The notes: a model not told the origin generated them from the sequence alone. Positions 25,561 to 36,336 are shown, numbered from the stretch's first letter. The stretch is DNA of 64,000 nucleotides from Solwaraspora sp. WMMD406 (GCF_029626025.1 NZ_JARUBF010000001.1:682001-746000), one strand, 5' to 3'. Translations and numbers: made by a program.

Positions 25561-25673
25561 GTCTGGCACCGTATCGGGTCGTCTAACGTCAGCGCTAGAA
25601 CTCGATAGAAACCGCGAGCATGTCGAGATCGCCGGGCACAAGTATGGGCCGTCGAGCTGTCGGGCCGTCGAGC

Positions 25674-25719
25674 AAAGACTAGGGCTGTCTAGCTGGCACG
25701 CTAGACAGCCCTAGTCTTT
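25674..25719. terminator. 20-bp perfect stem terminator
   Basis: Arms 25674-25693 and 25700-25719 are exact complements around a six-base loop (TGGCAC), and the outer bases are AAAGACT/AGTCTTT. It lies just downstream of the LppU-like gene (minus) and upstream of the ATPase gene, and should end transcription of the former. Confidence 0.85.
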
Positions 25720-25747
25720 CCGATGCACCTGGCTGGCGACCAGGTCG

Positions 25748-26581
25748 TCAGAGTTCCCTCATGCAGAGCACGTAGTCGAGGATCGTTTGCTCGCTGTCGT
25801 TGGTGTAGGTGGTGTCGGTGTCCGGGTGGCCGAAGACCGGATCGTTGCACCGCTCGGTGTCAGTGGTCAGCGGGATGCGCGCCAGCACCTCGAACGTGCC
25901 GGGATCACACGGCACCTTCCGCAGTACGGCATCGTCGTCGGTCCCGTCGTTGACCACACAGTCACCGACCACGATCAGGTCGCTGTTGCCGCCGGATCCC
26001 GGCGGCGGGGTGGTGGCGTCGAGATCCGGATCGTCCTCAGTCGGCGACGGCTCGGCGGTCACGACCGGTGCGCCGGTCGCACCCGTACCGTCGCCTTCCA
26101 TCAGCGCGAAGGCGGCGATCGCGCCACAGCCGCACAACAGAAGCAGCACCACCGCGCCGATCACCAGGCCGATGATCAGCCCGGTCTTCGACTTCTTCGG
26201 CGGCTGCGGAGGACCGCCGGGCATGCCCGGCGCCGGGCCCCAGCCCGGACCGGGTGGCGGTGGAAAACCGCCACCGGAGCCCGGCGGTGGTGGGTACCCA
26301 CCACCGGACGTCGGCGGTGGGTAGCCGCCGCCCGGGTACCCCGCCGGCTGCCCGCCCGGCTCGTAGCCCGGGGGATAAGCCGTGGTCGGATCGGGATATC
26401 CGCCACCGGACACCGGTTGTGCCCCTGGTGGCGGAGGGTAACCGCCGCCGGCTGGATACTCGGGTGGCGGCGGGAAGGCGGGGCCCTGCGGGTACTGGGG
26501 GTAGGCGGGCTGGCCGGGCTGGCCGGCGGGGTCGTCGGGCTGTCCCATACCGGGGTAGCCCGGCGGACCGTAGCTGGACAT
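25748..26581 (-). CDS. LppU/SCO3897-like membrane-anchored protein (copy A)
   Basis: 277 residues. Residues 1-125 are Pro/Gly/Tyr-rich with repeats such as GGGYPPPP. A single membrane segment (GLIIGLVIGAVVLLLLCGCGAIAAF, about 133-157) follows, then an acidic spacer and an extracytoplasmic domain with VGDCVVNDG, VPCDPGTFEVLARI, a Cys in ERCNDP and a final YVLCMREL. Four spaced cysteines in this pattern are typical of the LppU-like domain; its function is unknown. Neighbouring copy B has the same architecture. Confidence 0.8.
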   Translation of the reverse strand: MSSYGPPGYPGMGQPDDPAGQPGQPAYPQYPQGPAFPPPPEYPAGGGYPPPPGAQPVSGGGYPDPTTAYPPGYEPGGQPAGYPGGGYPPPTSGGGYPPPPGSGGGFPPPPGPGWGPAPGMPGGPPQPPKKSKTGLIIGLVIGAVVLLLLCGCGAIAAFALMEGDGTGATGAPVVTAEPSPTEDDPDLDATTPPPGSGGNSDLIVVGDCVVNDGTDDDAVLRKVPCDPGTFEVLARIPLTTDTERCNDPVFGHPDTDTTYTNDSEQTILDYVLCMREL

Positions 26582-26704
26582 GATCTCCCTAGCGTCGTCG
26601 CTGCGGCGGTCGGTGCGATCTGGCGGCGTGGCGCGGACCGACCGTGCTACCGGCCACGGTAACCAACTGTCGCCAACGGCGGACCGGCCGCCCGGCCATG
26701 ATCG

Positions 26705-27664
26705 TCACCGTTGCCTGAGGCAGAGAACGAAGTCCAAGGCGTCGAGCTGGCTGTTGAAGAAGTACCAGTTGGTGTAGCCCTCGACGTCGGCGCATTTGGT
26801 CTTCGCGTCTTCCTCACCGTCAGTGACTCCGTCGAAGCGAGCCAGCACCTCGTAGGTGCCATCGTCGCACTCGGTGATCGTCAGTACGGGAGTCTCGTCC
26901 TCCGACGGTGCCTCGTTGCGCACACATTGCCCCTCGCTGACGAAGCGGGCGTCGTTCGACGAGGTCGGCGTCGGGGTCGGAGCCGGGGTGGTCTGGTCGA
27001 CGTCCGGCGTCTCGGTAGGTGCCGGCGGGTCGACGGTCGGCACGACCTGCGTATCGGTCGTCGGCAACGTCTGGTCCAGCTCGGTCTGCTGCTGATCTGG
27101 CCGGGTCATCAGGTAGACGCCGGTCGCGCCGCCACCACAGAGCAGCACGGCGAGCCCGATCACGACCGCGACCAGAGTCGTGCTGAAGCCGCCTCGCTTC
27201 GGCGGCCGACCCGCGCCACCACCGCCCGGTTCCCACGCCGGGCCGGGCGCCGGAGCCGCCGGTTGGCCCGCTCCCACCTGCCAGGTCGAATCCTGCTCAC
27301 CGGCCCAGCCGCCAGCGGGTCGGGTGGCGGTGTTCCAGTTCTGGTCCGAACCGCCCGGCTGCGCCGTCGTCGCCGACCAGTGCTGGTCTCCCCCGTCCGG
27401 CGACCACGGCTGGTCCGGCCCGCTCGCGCCCTGCCACGGCTGCTCGCGCTGCGGAGTCCAGCCTTGGCCCCCGTAGCCCGGCTGAGTCGAATAGCCGTCG
27501 GCCGGACCGCTGGGTGCCGGTTGACCGGCGGGCGTGTCACCCCACGGGTCGTTGCCGCCCCAGGGATCCGAGGGCTCCCGATATTGCTCCGGCGGCTCAC
27601 GATCGGGCCACCGGTCGGGCTGCTGACCGGGGTACGGCCCGCCGGGCGGTCCGTATTGCGCCAT
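26705..27664 (-). CDS. LppU/SCO3897-like membrane-anchored protein (copy B)
   Basis: 319 residues. A Gln/Pro/Trp/Gly-rich N-terminal half (to ~165), a membrane segment (TTLVAVVIGLAVLLCGGGATGVY, about 177-199), a Thr/Pro spacer, then the domain EGQCVRNEAP, ITECDDGTYEVLARFDG, TKCADVEG and DFVLCLRQR. This is the same four-Cys pattern as copy A, so the pair arose by duplication and diverged strongly in the disordered arm. ATG 27664 has AGGAGG seven bases upstream; the longer frame to 27703 is rejected. Confidence 0.82.
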   Translation of the reverse strand: MAQYGPPGGPYPGQQPDRWPDREPPEQYREPSDPWGGNDPWGDTPAGQPAPSGPADGYSTQPGYGGQGWTPQREQPWQGASGPDQPWSPDGGDQHWSATTAQPGGSDQNWNTATRPAGGWAGEQDSTWQVGAGQPAAPAPGPAWEPGGGGAGRPPKRGGFSTTLVAVVIGLAVLLCGGGATGVYLMTRPDQQQTELDQTLPTTDTQVVPTVDPPAPTETPDVDQTTPAPTPTPTSSNDARFVSEGQCVRNEAPSEDETPVLTITECDDGTYEVLARFDGVTDGEEDAKTKCADVEGYTNWYFFNSQLDALDFVLCLRQR

Positions 27665-27886
27665 GTCCTGTCCTCCTGCGCGGCGGGGGGCGATCCTGGC
27701 CACCCGCTTGGGACGGCGATGATGACGTCACCGTAGCGTGGCCTACCGATGAGCTCACCTCCCGGAAGAACGCCAACCCGCCGTGGACCGTCCGATTCGT
27801 CGGGACTTTCCGATGCCGGCCACCCCGCCCGCCCACGCCGTGTCAGGAACCCGACGCCGCTCGTGCCTGGTCAGCGGACGAAGAGG

Positions 27887-28921
27887 TCAGCGGACGAAGA
27901 GGGTGGCCCGGCCGTCCCGTACGCCGAGGATGCGTCCCATGCTGTCGACGTCCACGACGCGGTCCGTGGCCCGCAGCCCCACCGTGGTCAGGTCGACCAT
28001 CGTGCCGCCCTGCCACCGGAACGGATGCACCGCCCCGTCGACCGTGTGCGCGAGGCCGACGATCACGCCCCGGTCGCTGATCGCCGCCGCGGCGCTGCCG
28101 CGCCCGCCGAGCGTACCGAGGTCGCGGATCACACCGTTGCGCCACAGGTACGCGTGGCTTTCACCCGCCGCGGTGGCCGAGTTGCCGACGATCTCCCGGC
28201 GGTTGTTGACGTCGGTCGGTTCGTTCAGCCACCATCCCGTGCCACCCAGGTCGCCGAGGTCGGTCAGCTCGCCGTCGTGCCACCGGGCACCACGACACAG
28301 GCACGGGTAGCCCGGCAATGGTTCGTACTGGCCGACGATGTCGCCCCAGTTGTTGATGCCGACCTGGGAGGAGTACGGATTGTTGTGCCACAGCGGGGTC
28401 AGCGTCCCGGCACGCCAGAGGAAGCTCTGATCGGGTGAGGTCACGGATTCGCTCGTGCCGTACACCGTGCCCCAGTCGTTGATCGACATCCCGTACGCCG
28501 CCCTGCCGGCGATCCGGTCGATGAGGGTGAACGTGCCGTGGCGCCAGACAGCGGCCTGCGAGGTGCCGTCGCCCGCCCAGGCGGTGCCGACGACCGTGCC
28601 GCGTTCGTTGATGTCGCCGACGGTGAACCGGGTGAATCCGGGCGGCGGTGCCAGCAGGGTCAGCCGTCCGGCCTGCCAGCGGTAGGTGTGGTTGGTGCTG
28701 CTGCCGACGACCTGACCCCGGTCGTTCATGGTCAGGCTGTAGTAGTTGGCGGTGAAGCCCAGGTCGATGGCGTGGTAGTGCCGTTCACCGGAGTCGGCCG
28801 CAGCGGGGTCGGGCGCGGGTGCGGCGGTGAGCGTGCCGGTCGCGGCGAGGGCCAGCACGGCGGCCAACGCCAGGGTACGGGGGGTACGTGTCACAGTGGC
28901 GAGGGTGGACGGTCGGCGCAT
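27887..28921 (-). CDS. Secreted HAF-repeat protein
   Basis: 344 residues. It has a signal peptide (basic start, then LALAAVLALAATGTLTAAPAP). About seven repeats follow in which a short strand ends in (I)NDRGxVVG or a similar sequence: MNDRGQVVGSS, INERGTVVGTA, INDWGTVYGT, INNWGDIVGQY, VNNRREIVGNS and ISDRGVIVGLA. They alternate with RWxxGxLxxL segments, giving a probable beta-propeller. No enzyme motif was recognised. AAGGAG lies before ATG 28921. Secretion is clear; the function is not. Confidence 0.85.
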   Translation of the reverse strand: MRRPSTLATVTRTPRTLALAAVLALAATGTLTAAPAPDPAAADSGERHYHAIDLGFTANYYSLTMNDRGQVVGSSTNHTYRWQAGRLTLLAPPPGFTRFTVGDINERGTVVGTAWAGDGTSQAAVWRHGTFTLIDRIAGRAAYGMSINDWGTVYGTSESVTSPDQSFLWRAGTLTPLWHNNPYSSQVGINNWGDIVGQYEPLPGYPCLCRGARWHDGELTDLGDLGGTGWWLNEPTDVNNRREIVGNSATAAGESHAYLWRNGVIRDLGTLGGRGSAAAAISDRGVIVGLAHTVDGAVHPFRWQGGTMVDLTTVGLRATDRVVDVDSMGRILGVRDGRATLFVR

Positions 28922-29083
28922 GGTGGGCTCCTTACCGCTCCGGGCGGGTCCGCCGGGAGCATCAGCGAGATCACTTATGGTGCGCTGCTGAAGGCGCACG
29001 GTGATAACACTGTGGAGTCAGGAGCCGTGCCCGGTCAATGCGAACCGCTGTCGGATGGCCGCCTGCCGGCGCGGACGATCGCC

Positions 29084-32000
29084 CTACAGCAGACGGAGCT
29101 GACGGTCCTTGGGGCGACGTGGGCCGTCGTCGCCGAGCCGGTCGAACAGTCCGGCGTCGATCGCGTCGAGAAACGGTGTCGGTCGGGTCTCCCGCTCCTG
29201 CCCGTGCCGAACCCGCCGCCGGGCGTGCGACACGTAGAGCCGGTCCTGCGCCCGCGTCAGGCCCACGAAGAACAGCCGACGTTCCTCGGCGACGTCGTCG
29301 TCGGTCGGTGTCCTGCCGGGGAACCGCATCGGTAGCAACCCGTCCTCGCAGCCGACCAGGAAGACCACCGGGAACTCCAGGCCCTTTGCGGCGTGCAGGG
29401 TGAGCAGGGTGACCGCTTCCGCCCGCGGATCCAGTGCGTCGACCTCGGCGCCGGTGGCGATCTGGGCCAGGAACGTCGGCAGGTCGTCGCCGCAGCGCAA
29501 CGCGAGCGGGGTGAGTAGGTCGACCGCCGCCCAGATGTCGGCCGGGGCCAGCGACGGCCCGGACGGCGAGTCGAGAGTGGGCGCGGTGAGCCGTTCGGCG
29601 AGCAGTTGACCGGTCAGGCGTACCCGTGCGGCGAGCGAACCGCCCAGGTTGCTGGCGTGCCGCAGTTCACGGGCGATCGCGGCCACCCCCGGCCGGTCAC
29701 GCAACCGGTCGTGCGACCGCTTCTGCACCGGCACCCCGGCCCGGGACAACGCGTCGACGATCGGGCCGGCCTGGGCGTCGGTCCGGTACAGCACGGCGAT
29801 GTCCGAGAACGACACGGTCGAGGACTGACCGTCGATGCGGCCCGAGTCCAACGAGCGGTGCGAGATCCCCCCGACCAGTTCGTCCACCGTACGCACGACG
29901 AACGCCGCCTCGTCGCCGGCCGTACCCGCCGGGTAGAGCCCGACCAGCGGGGCCTGGGGATCCAGCCGGGCCGGCTCCAGCCGCCGCCCACGGACCAGCG
30001 AACTCGGCGCGATCGCCTGCACCGCGGCGGCCAGGATCGGGGCGGCGGACCGGTAGTTGCGGGCCAACCGGACCAGCCGGGCGTCGACGAAGTCCTCCGA
30101 GAACCGCAGGAAGTAGCCCACGTCGGCACCCCGGAACGAGTAGATCGCCTGATCCGGGTCGCCGATCGCGCACAGGTTGCCGTCGGCCGGGCTGAGCAGC
30201 CGCAGCAGTTCGTACTGATCGGCGTCGACGTCTTGGTATTCGTCGACGAAGATCCACCGCCACCGGTCCCGGTACCGCTCGACCAGTCGCGGGTCGTCGC
30301 GCAACATCCGCAGCGGCAACGTGACCAGCTCGTCCAGGTCGACCAGGTCCTGGCCGCGCAGCAGCTTGGCGTACGCGGCGTCGTCCTCGCCGGCCTCGGT
30401 GCGGGCCTGCGCCCGTTCGGTGTCGTCGGCGATGCGGAAGGTCGCCGGTAGCCCGGCGGCCTGCGGATTGTCGCGCAGGATGGCCAGACCCAGCGAGTGG
30501 AAGGTGGCGACCGTCACGTCCTCGGCGACCGGGCCGAGCAGCCCGTCGAGCCGGGACCGCAGCTCCTCGGCGGCCCGGCGGGTGAAGGTGATCGCCAGGC
30601 AGTGCTCCGGGTAGACGTTCAGCTCGGCACAGAGGTACGCGATCCGATGGGTGAGGGTCCGCGTCTTGCCGGTACCCGGCCCGGCCACGATCAACAGCGG
30701 GCCGCCCGGTGCCGAGGCGGCCACCCGTTGCATGGCGTCCAGCCGGTCCAGCAACCCGGTGCCGACCTCCTCCATGCCGGCCAGCATCGGCTCGAACGGC
30801 TCGTGCGGCGACAGCGGAGGTGGTGGCGGGATCGGCGGCGGGTCGGCCTGGGCGGTCGCCCGGCCGGCGCGGACTCCGGCGCGGGCTCCGGTCCGGCCGC
30901 CGCGGCGGCCGCCGGTCTCGCCGCCGGCCGCCCGAGCACCGCTACCCGACCGGGCGGCGGCGTCGGCCGCCGCCGGCTCGTCGGCGGGGCGCTGCCGGGG
31001 CGCGGGTACGTCGAACAGCGCCTCCGGCTGCGGTGCCCCGCCGCCGCTGCCCAGCTCCTCGGGCGCGAAGAGACTGATCACCCCGTACTCGCCGTCGTAA
31101 CCCGGCACCCGACGGACCTCACCGCGACGCAGCCGCTCGATTGCCTCGCCGAGCAGTTCGCCGCCGACGCGGCGGATCTCGTCGACCGGCACCGTGGTCA
31201 GGATGTCCAGCTCCGAACCGAGCGCGGCGACCAGGTTGACGACCTGGCCCTCGACGGTCTTGGAACGGGCCCCGACCCGGTTGATCTCGCCGACGATCTC
31301 CGGCAGCTGCACCAGGTGGGTGACCTGCTTGGCGTTCGTCGGCCGGTGGCCTTCGGCCCGGTCGGCGAGGTCGGTGACCCGGCTGAGCACCCCGACGGTC
31401 AGCGGTTTGCCGCACTGCGGGCAGCGGCCACCGGCCTGGCGGGTCCGCTCCGGCGCCCAGTTGATCCCGCAGTTGCGGTGGCCGTCGGCGTGGTACTTGC
31501 CCTCCTCGGGGAAGAACTCGATCGTGCCGACCAGCCCGGCGCCGGTGCGCAACGCCTCCCGTACGGCGTAGTAGTCCATCGCTGTGGCCAGCACGGTCGC
31601 CTCGCGGGCCAGCGCCGGCGGTGAGTGGGCGTCGGAGTTCGACACCAGCTGGTAGCCATCCAGACTGGACACCCGCCAGTTCATCGCCGGATCCGACGAC
31701 AGCCCGGTCTCCACGGCGAAGATGTGCCCGGCCAGGTCGGCGTAGCAGTCGGCGATCGCGTCGAAGCCCGACTTGGAGCCGAGCGCCGAGAACCACGGGG
31801 TCCAGATGTGCGCCGGCACCAGATAGCCGTCGGGGCTGGCCTCCAGGGTGATCTCCAGCAGATCGCGGGAGTCCAGCCCGAGGATCGGCCGGCCGTCCGA
31901 ACCGAGGTTGCCGATCCGCCCCAACGCGGTGTTGAACCGGGCGACCGCGTCCAGATCCGGCAGGTAGATCAGGTGATGCACCTTGCGGGTACGGTCGTCG

Positions 32001-32362
32001 CGTTTGTAGATGGTGGAGATCTCGACGCTGAGCTGGTAGCGGACCGGATTGGCCTCGGCTTCGCTGGCGAGCCGGGGCGGCAGCCGCCGGGCCACGTCAC
32101 GTTCGGCTTCCGGGCTGAGCCGGTAGAGCCCCGGCTCGGCCGGGCGCAACGACTCCCGCAGGTGGTCGAACCAGGCCGGGTGGGTGAAGTCGCCGGTGCC
32201 GAGCAGGCTCACGCCCTTGCGCCGGGCCCACCAGGCCAGGTTGGACATGTTCAGGTCGCGGCTGCAGGCACGGGAGTAGCGGGAATGAATGTGCAGGTCG
32301 GCGACGAAGGATCCGGGACCCGTGGCGGAGCCGGGGGAGGGCACGGCGCGGTACGGGGGCAC
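29084..32362 (-). CDS. PHP-domain / UvrD-type helicase fusion protein
   Basis: 1092 residues. The N-terminal part (~15-430) is a PHP-like phosphoesterase: DLHIHSRYSRACSRD, GTGDFTHP, PAHIWTPWFS and SNSDAHSP supply metal-binding His/Asp residues, and a small Cys cluster (NCGIN, CPQCGKP at about 297-317) looks like a zinc ribbon. A low-complexity linker follows. The C-terminal half is a superfamily 1A helicase: Walker A AGPGTGKT (~560), DEYQDVD (~707), GDPDQAIYSFRG, ARNYRS, LTLHAAKGLEFPVVFL and VGLTRAQDRL. A nuclease-helicase pairing suggests DNA repair or restart. GTG 32362 is chosen because AGGA lies six bases upstream; the frame extends to 32419. Confidence 0.88.
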   Translation of the reverse strand: MPPYRAVPSPGSATGPGSFVADLHIHSRYSRACSRDLNMSNLAWWARRKGVSLLGTGDFTHPAWFDHLRESLRPAEPGLYRLSPEAERDVARRLPPRLASEAEANPVRYQLSVEISTIYKRDDRTRKVHHLIYLPDLDAVARFNTALGRIGNLGSDGRPILGLDSRDLLEITLEASPDGYLVPAHIWTPWFSALGSKSGFDAIADCYADLAGHIFAVETGLSSDPAMNWRVSSLDGYQLVSNSDAHSPPALAREATVLATAMDYYAVREALRTGAGLVGTIEFFPEEGKYHADGHRNCGINWAPERTRQAGGRCPQCGKPLTVGVLSRVTDLADRAEGHRPTNAKQVTHLVQLPEIVGEINRVGARSKTVEGQVVNLVAALGSELDILTTVPVDEIRRVGGELLGEAIERLRRGEVRRVPGYDGEYGVISLFAPEELGSGGGAPQPEALFDVPAPRQRPADEPAAADAAARSGSGARAAGGETGGRRGGRTGARAGVRAGRATAQADPPPIPPPPPLSPHEPFEPMLAGMEEVGTGLLDRLDAMQRVAASAPGGPLLIVAGPGTGKTRTLTHRIAYLCAELNVYPEHCLAITFTRRAAEELRSRLDGLLGPVAEDVTVATFHSLGLAILRDNPQAAGLPATFRIADDTERAQARTEAGEDDAAYAKLLRGQDLVDLDELVTLPLRMLRDDPRLVERYRDRWRWIFVDEYQDVDADQYELLRLLSPADGNLCAIGDPDQAIYSFRGADVGYFLRFSEDFVDARLVRLARNYRSAAPILAAAVQAIAPSSLVRGRRLEPARLDPQAPLVGLYPAGTAGDEAAFVVRTVDELVGGISHRSLDSGRIDGQSSTVSFSDIAVLYRTDAQAGPIVDALSRAGVPVQKRSHDRLRDRPGVAAIARELRHASNLGGSLAARVRLTGQLLAERLTAPTLDSPSGPSLAPADIWAAVDLLTPLALRCGDDLPTFLAQIATGAEVDALDPRAEAVTLLTLHAAKGLEFPVVFLVGCEDGLLPMRFPGRTPTDDDVAEERRLFFVGLTRAQDRLYVSHARRRVRHGQERETRPTPFLDAIDAGLFDRLGDDGPRRPKDRQLRLL

Positions 32363-32435
32363 GCCGCATCCTGGCACGCCGACGCCGGCTTCGGCGTGTC
32401 GCCACGCGCGGAAACCCACGAGACGTGACTCTCAC

Positions 32436-33716
<1,281 letters not shown>

Positions 33717-33758
33717 GTTTCGTGGCCTTTCTCGGCAGCTGTCCAGCTGTCGACGAGC

Positions 33759-34058
33759 CTAGCCACCTGCGAACGGTGGCAGGACGTCGACGGTCACACC
33801 GGGCGGCAGCGGAGTCTGACGATCCTGCCAGGTGGTGCCGTCCACCAGGAAACCCGCCACCGCCAACACCCGGGCCAGTCGCTCACCGTGCCGGTCGGCG
33901 AGTTCGGCGACGAAGGCGGCGTGGTCGAGCCCCGCGCCGAGCGTCTCCTCGGCCCGCCCGGCGGCGGCCCGCGCGCCAGCGAAGTATCGCACCGTGATCG
34001 TGTCTCCGGCGGCCGTCCTCGTGTCTCCGGCACCCGTCGGCCTGTCTCCAGTGGCCAT
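33759..34058 (-). CDS. moaD: Molybdopterin synthase sulfur carrier subunit MoaD
   Basis: 99 residues. A ubiquitin-like fold ending in the required Gly-Gly (LPPFAGG), which is thiocarboxylated and donates sulfur through MoaE. Core features are ITVRYFAGARAAAGR and VAGFLVDGT. ATG 34058 lies four bases after the moaA stop, so the pair is coupled. The first ~18 residues (ATGDRPTGAGDTRTAAG) are an extra flexible extension, so a GTG closer to the fold is possible. Confidence 0.92.
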   Translation of the reverse strand: MATGDRPTGAGDTRTAAGDTITVRYFAGARAAAGRAEETLGAGLDHAAFVAELADRHGERLARVLAVAGFLVDGTTWQDRQTPLPPGVTVDVLPPFAGG

Positions 34059-34062
34059 CCAG

Positions 34063-35115
34063 TCAGCCGCCGATCGCCGACATCGGCCGCGTGGGCTGGA
34101 GGAACGTCGGATCGTCAATTCCGTGTCCGGCCCGCTTTCCCCACATCGCGACGCGCCAGAGCCGCGCCAGTTCCTCGTCGTCGGCGCCGGAGCGTACGGC
34201 GGTCCGCAGGTCGGACTCGTGTCGGGCGAACAGGCAGTCCCGTACCTGGCCGTCGGCGGTCAGCCGGGTACGGTCGCAGTCGCCGCAGAACGGTCGGGTG
34301 ACGGTGCCGATCACCCCGACGCGGGCCATCCCGCCGTCGTGCGCGGTACTGCCGTCGTGCGCGGTACTGCCGTCGACCAGCCAGGTCTCGGCCGGCGCGC
34401 CGCCCCGTTCGGCGGGATCGGGCAGCAGGGTGAACTCGGCCCGCAGCGCGGCGAGGATCTCGGCGGCGGTGACCATCTCGGTACGGTCCCAGGCCTGCTG
34501 CGCGTCGAGTGGCATCTGTTCGATGAACCGCAGTTCGTAGCCGTGATCGAGGGCGAACCGCAGCAGCGCTGGTGCCTCGTCGTCGTTGATCCCGCGCAGC
34601 AGCACCGAATTGAGCTTCACCGGGGTCAGCCCGGCGCTCGCCGCACCCGCCAGCCCCGCCAGCACGTCGGGCAGCCGACGGCGGTGCGCCAGCCGGGCGA
34701 AACGTTCCGGGTCGAGAGTGTCCAGCGACACGTTCACCCGGTCCAGGCCGGCCGCGCGCAACCCGGGAGCGAGCCGGTCGAGCCCGATACCGTTGGTGGT
34801 CAGCGACAGCACCGGTCGGGGACGCAGCGCGGCGGCGGCGGCGACGATCCGGGTCAACCCAGGGCGCAGCAGCGGCTCACCGCCGGTGAACCGGACCTCG
34901 GTCACCCCCAGCATCCGGACGGCGACGCCGATCAGCCGACTGACCTCCTCGTCGGTGAGGATGTCGGGGCTGGGCAGCCAGGGCAGACCCTCCGGTGGCA
35001 TGCAGTAGGAGCAGCGCAGGTTGCACCGGTCGGTGAGGGACACCCGTAGGTCGGTGGCGACCCGCCCGTACCGGTCGGCGAGCCCGTCGCCGTCGGGCCG
35101 TGCGCTCGGTTCCAT
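34063..35115 (-). CDS. moaA: GTP 3',8-cyclase MoaA (radical SAM)
   Basis: 350 residues. It starts molybdopterin synthesis from GTP. The radical-SAM cluster motif is CNLRCSYC, with VRFTGGEPLLRPGL and LTTNGIGLDRLAPGL. The second cluster ligands are FCGDCDRTRLTADGQVRDCLF, and the C-terminus ends in the conserved Gly-Gly (SAIGG) needed for activity. A tandem 18-bp duplication (about 34334-34369) adds DGSTAH twice in a surface loop. ATG 35115 is chosen because the family begins a few residues before DRYGRVATDLRVSLTDRC. Forms an operon with moaD. Confidence 0.95.
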   Translation of the reverse strand: MEPSARPDGDGLADRYGRVATDLRVSLTDRCNLRCSYCMPPEGLPWLPSPDILTDEEVSRLIGVAVRMLGVTEVRFTGGEPLLRPGLTRIVAAAAALRPRPVLSLTTNGIGLDRLAPGLRAAGLDRVNVSLDTLDPERFARLAHRRRLPDVLAGLAGAASAGLTPVKLNSVLLRGINDDEAPALLRFALDHGYELRFIEQMPLDAQQAWDRTEMVTAAEILAALRAEFTLLPDPAERGGAPAETWLVDGSTAHDGSTAHDGGMARVGVIGTVTRPFCGDCDRTRLTADGQVRDCLFARHESDLRTAVRSGADDEELARLWRVAMWGKRAGHGIDDPTFLQPTRPMSAIGG

Positions 35116-35186
35116 CCGCCGACGGTAGCGCGCCGCCGCCGACTCCGGCCGCCCCAGCCCGGCGCTCGGTCGGACGCGGGCGCGGC

Positions 35187-36089
35187 TCAGCCCGCCAACG
35201 CGCGCCGCGCCGCGCCGGCTACCGCCGACCGGTACGTCGCCCCGAACAACGCGGTGTGCACCAGCAACAGATGCAACTGGTGCACCGGCAGCCGGGCCGC
35301 CCAGCCGTCCGCCAACGGCCATTCCTCCTGGTAAGCGGCGAGAATCCGGTCCAGGTACGGCGCCCCACCAAAGAGCGCCAACTGGGCGAGATCGGTCTCC
35401 CGATGTCCGCCGTGCGCGGCCGGATCCACCAGCCGGCACCGACCGTCCGCCGCCCAGAGCAGATTGCCCGGCCAGAGATCGCCGTGGATCCGTGCCGGCG
35501 GTTCCTCCCCGCCGTACCCGTCGATCGTGTCGATCACCTGCTCGACCAGCGCGACCTCCGCAGCCGACAGCGCGCCGTCGTCCGCCGACATCCGCAGGTA
35601 CGGTGCCAGCCGGCGCTGCGCGAACCACGCCGACCAGGGCTGCCCGGTGACCACGGTGTTGTCCTGCGGCAGCCCGCCGATGAAGCCCGGCCAGTACGCG
35701 CCGAAATGCTCCGCCCCGGCCCGATGGGTGTGTGCGAGGGCCCGGCCGAACCGTTCGGCGGCGACGGGATCCGGCTCGCCCGGTTCGATCCATTCCAACG
35801 CCAGCAGTCCGGGCAGCGCGACGACGACCTCGGGAACCGGCGCACCGCCGGCCGAGGCCGCCGCGCCCAGCCAACGCAGCCCGGCTGCTTCGGTGGTGAA
35901 GAAGCCGTCCGGCACCGGCCGCCCGGCCCGCTCCGGCCAGGACTTGGCGAACACCGAGTTGCCGTCGTCGAGCGTGAGCCGGCTCGCCGTACAGATGCTG
36001 CCCCCGGTCACCGGTGTCTCCCGGATCCGCTGGTGGGTCAGGAACGTCGGCAGGTGCTCCGGGTGGGCCCGCAGGTACGCCAGATCCAT
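35187..36089 (-). CDS. Fructosamine kinase family protein
   Basis: 300 residues. Kinase fold of the FN3K/aminoglycoside phosphotransferase clan: GGSICTASRLTLDDGNSVFAKSW (nucleotide-binding strand with Lys), IHGDLWPGNLLW (catalytic loop with Asp and Asn) and LVDPAAHGGHRETDLAQLALFGG (DFG-equivalent Asp and metal site). In bacteria such enzymes phosphorylate ketoamines on glycated proteins or small molecules, releasing the sugar. ATG 36089 gives MDLAYLRAHPEH. Divergent from the DUF4192 gene. Confidence 0.9.
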   Translation of the reverse strand: MDLAYLRAHPEHLPTFLTHQRIRETPVTGGSICTASRLTLDDGNSVFAKSWPERAGRPVPDGFFTTEAAGLRWLGAAASAGGAPVPEVVVALPGLLALEWIEPGEPDPVAAERFGRALAHTHRAGAEHFGAYWPGFIGGLPQDNTVVTGQPWSAWFAQRRLAPYLRMSADDGALSAAEVALVEQVIDTIDGYGGEEPPARIHGDLWPGNLLWAADGRCRLVDPAAHGGHRETDLAQLALFGGAPYLDRILAAYQEEWPLADGWAARLPVHQLHLLLVHTALFGATYRSAVAGAARRALAG

Positions 36090-36257
36090 GTGTCGCACGG
36101 TAGCCCCCATCGCCGTACCATCCACCGGGCCGGTCCGTCGATCTGCCCGATCGACCTGCCCCACCGGCCTGCCCCACCGACCTGTCCCACCGGCCGCTTC
36201 GCCGGGTAACCGCCAAGGGCGCGGAATCGCCCCACCTGGACAAATACGCAGAGTAGC

Positions 36258-36284
36258 TGTGGATAAGTCGGCGTGTCGTCCACA
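36258..36284. promoter_or_regulatory. Pair of DnaA-box-like sites
   Basis: TGTGGATAA (36258-36266) is a perfect DnaA box read on the minus strand, and TCGTCCACA (36276-36284) matches TTGTCCACA at eight of nine. They sit 50-80 bases before the DUF4192 start, in the divergent promoter region with the fructosamine kinase gene. Confidence 0.55.
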
Positions 36285-36336
36285 GACGGGCCGGAGGTGG
36301 CCGCGCCGGTCGGCCGGCCGGCGGAACAGTTCCGGC

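Noticed and set aside
30497-31624. Long plus-strand open frame inside the PHP-UvrD gene
   Set aside because: Antisense shadow of a gene with strong helicase motifs.
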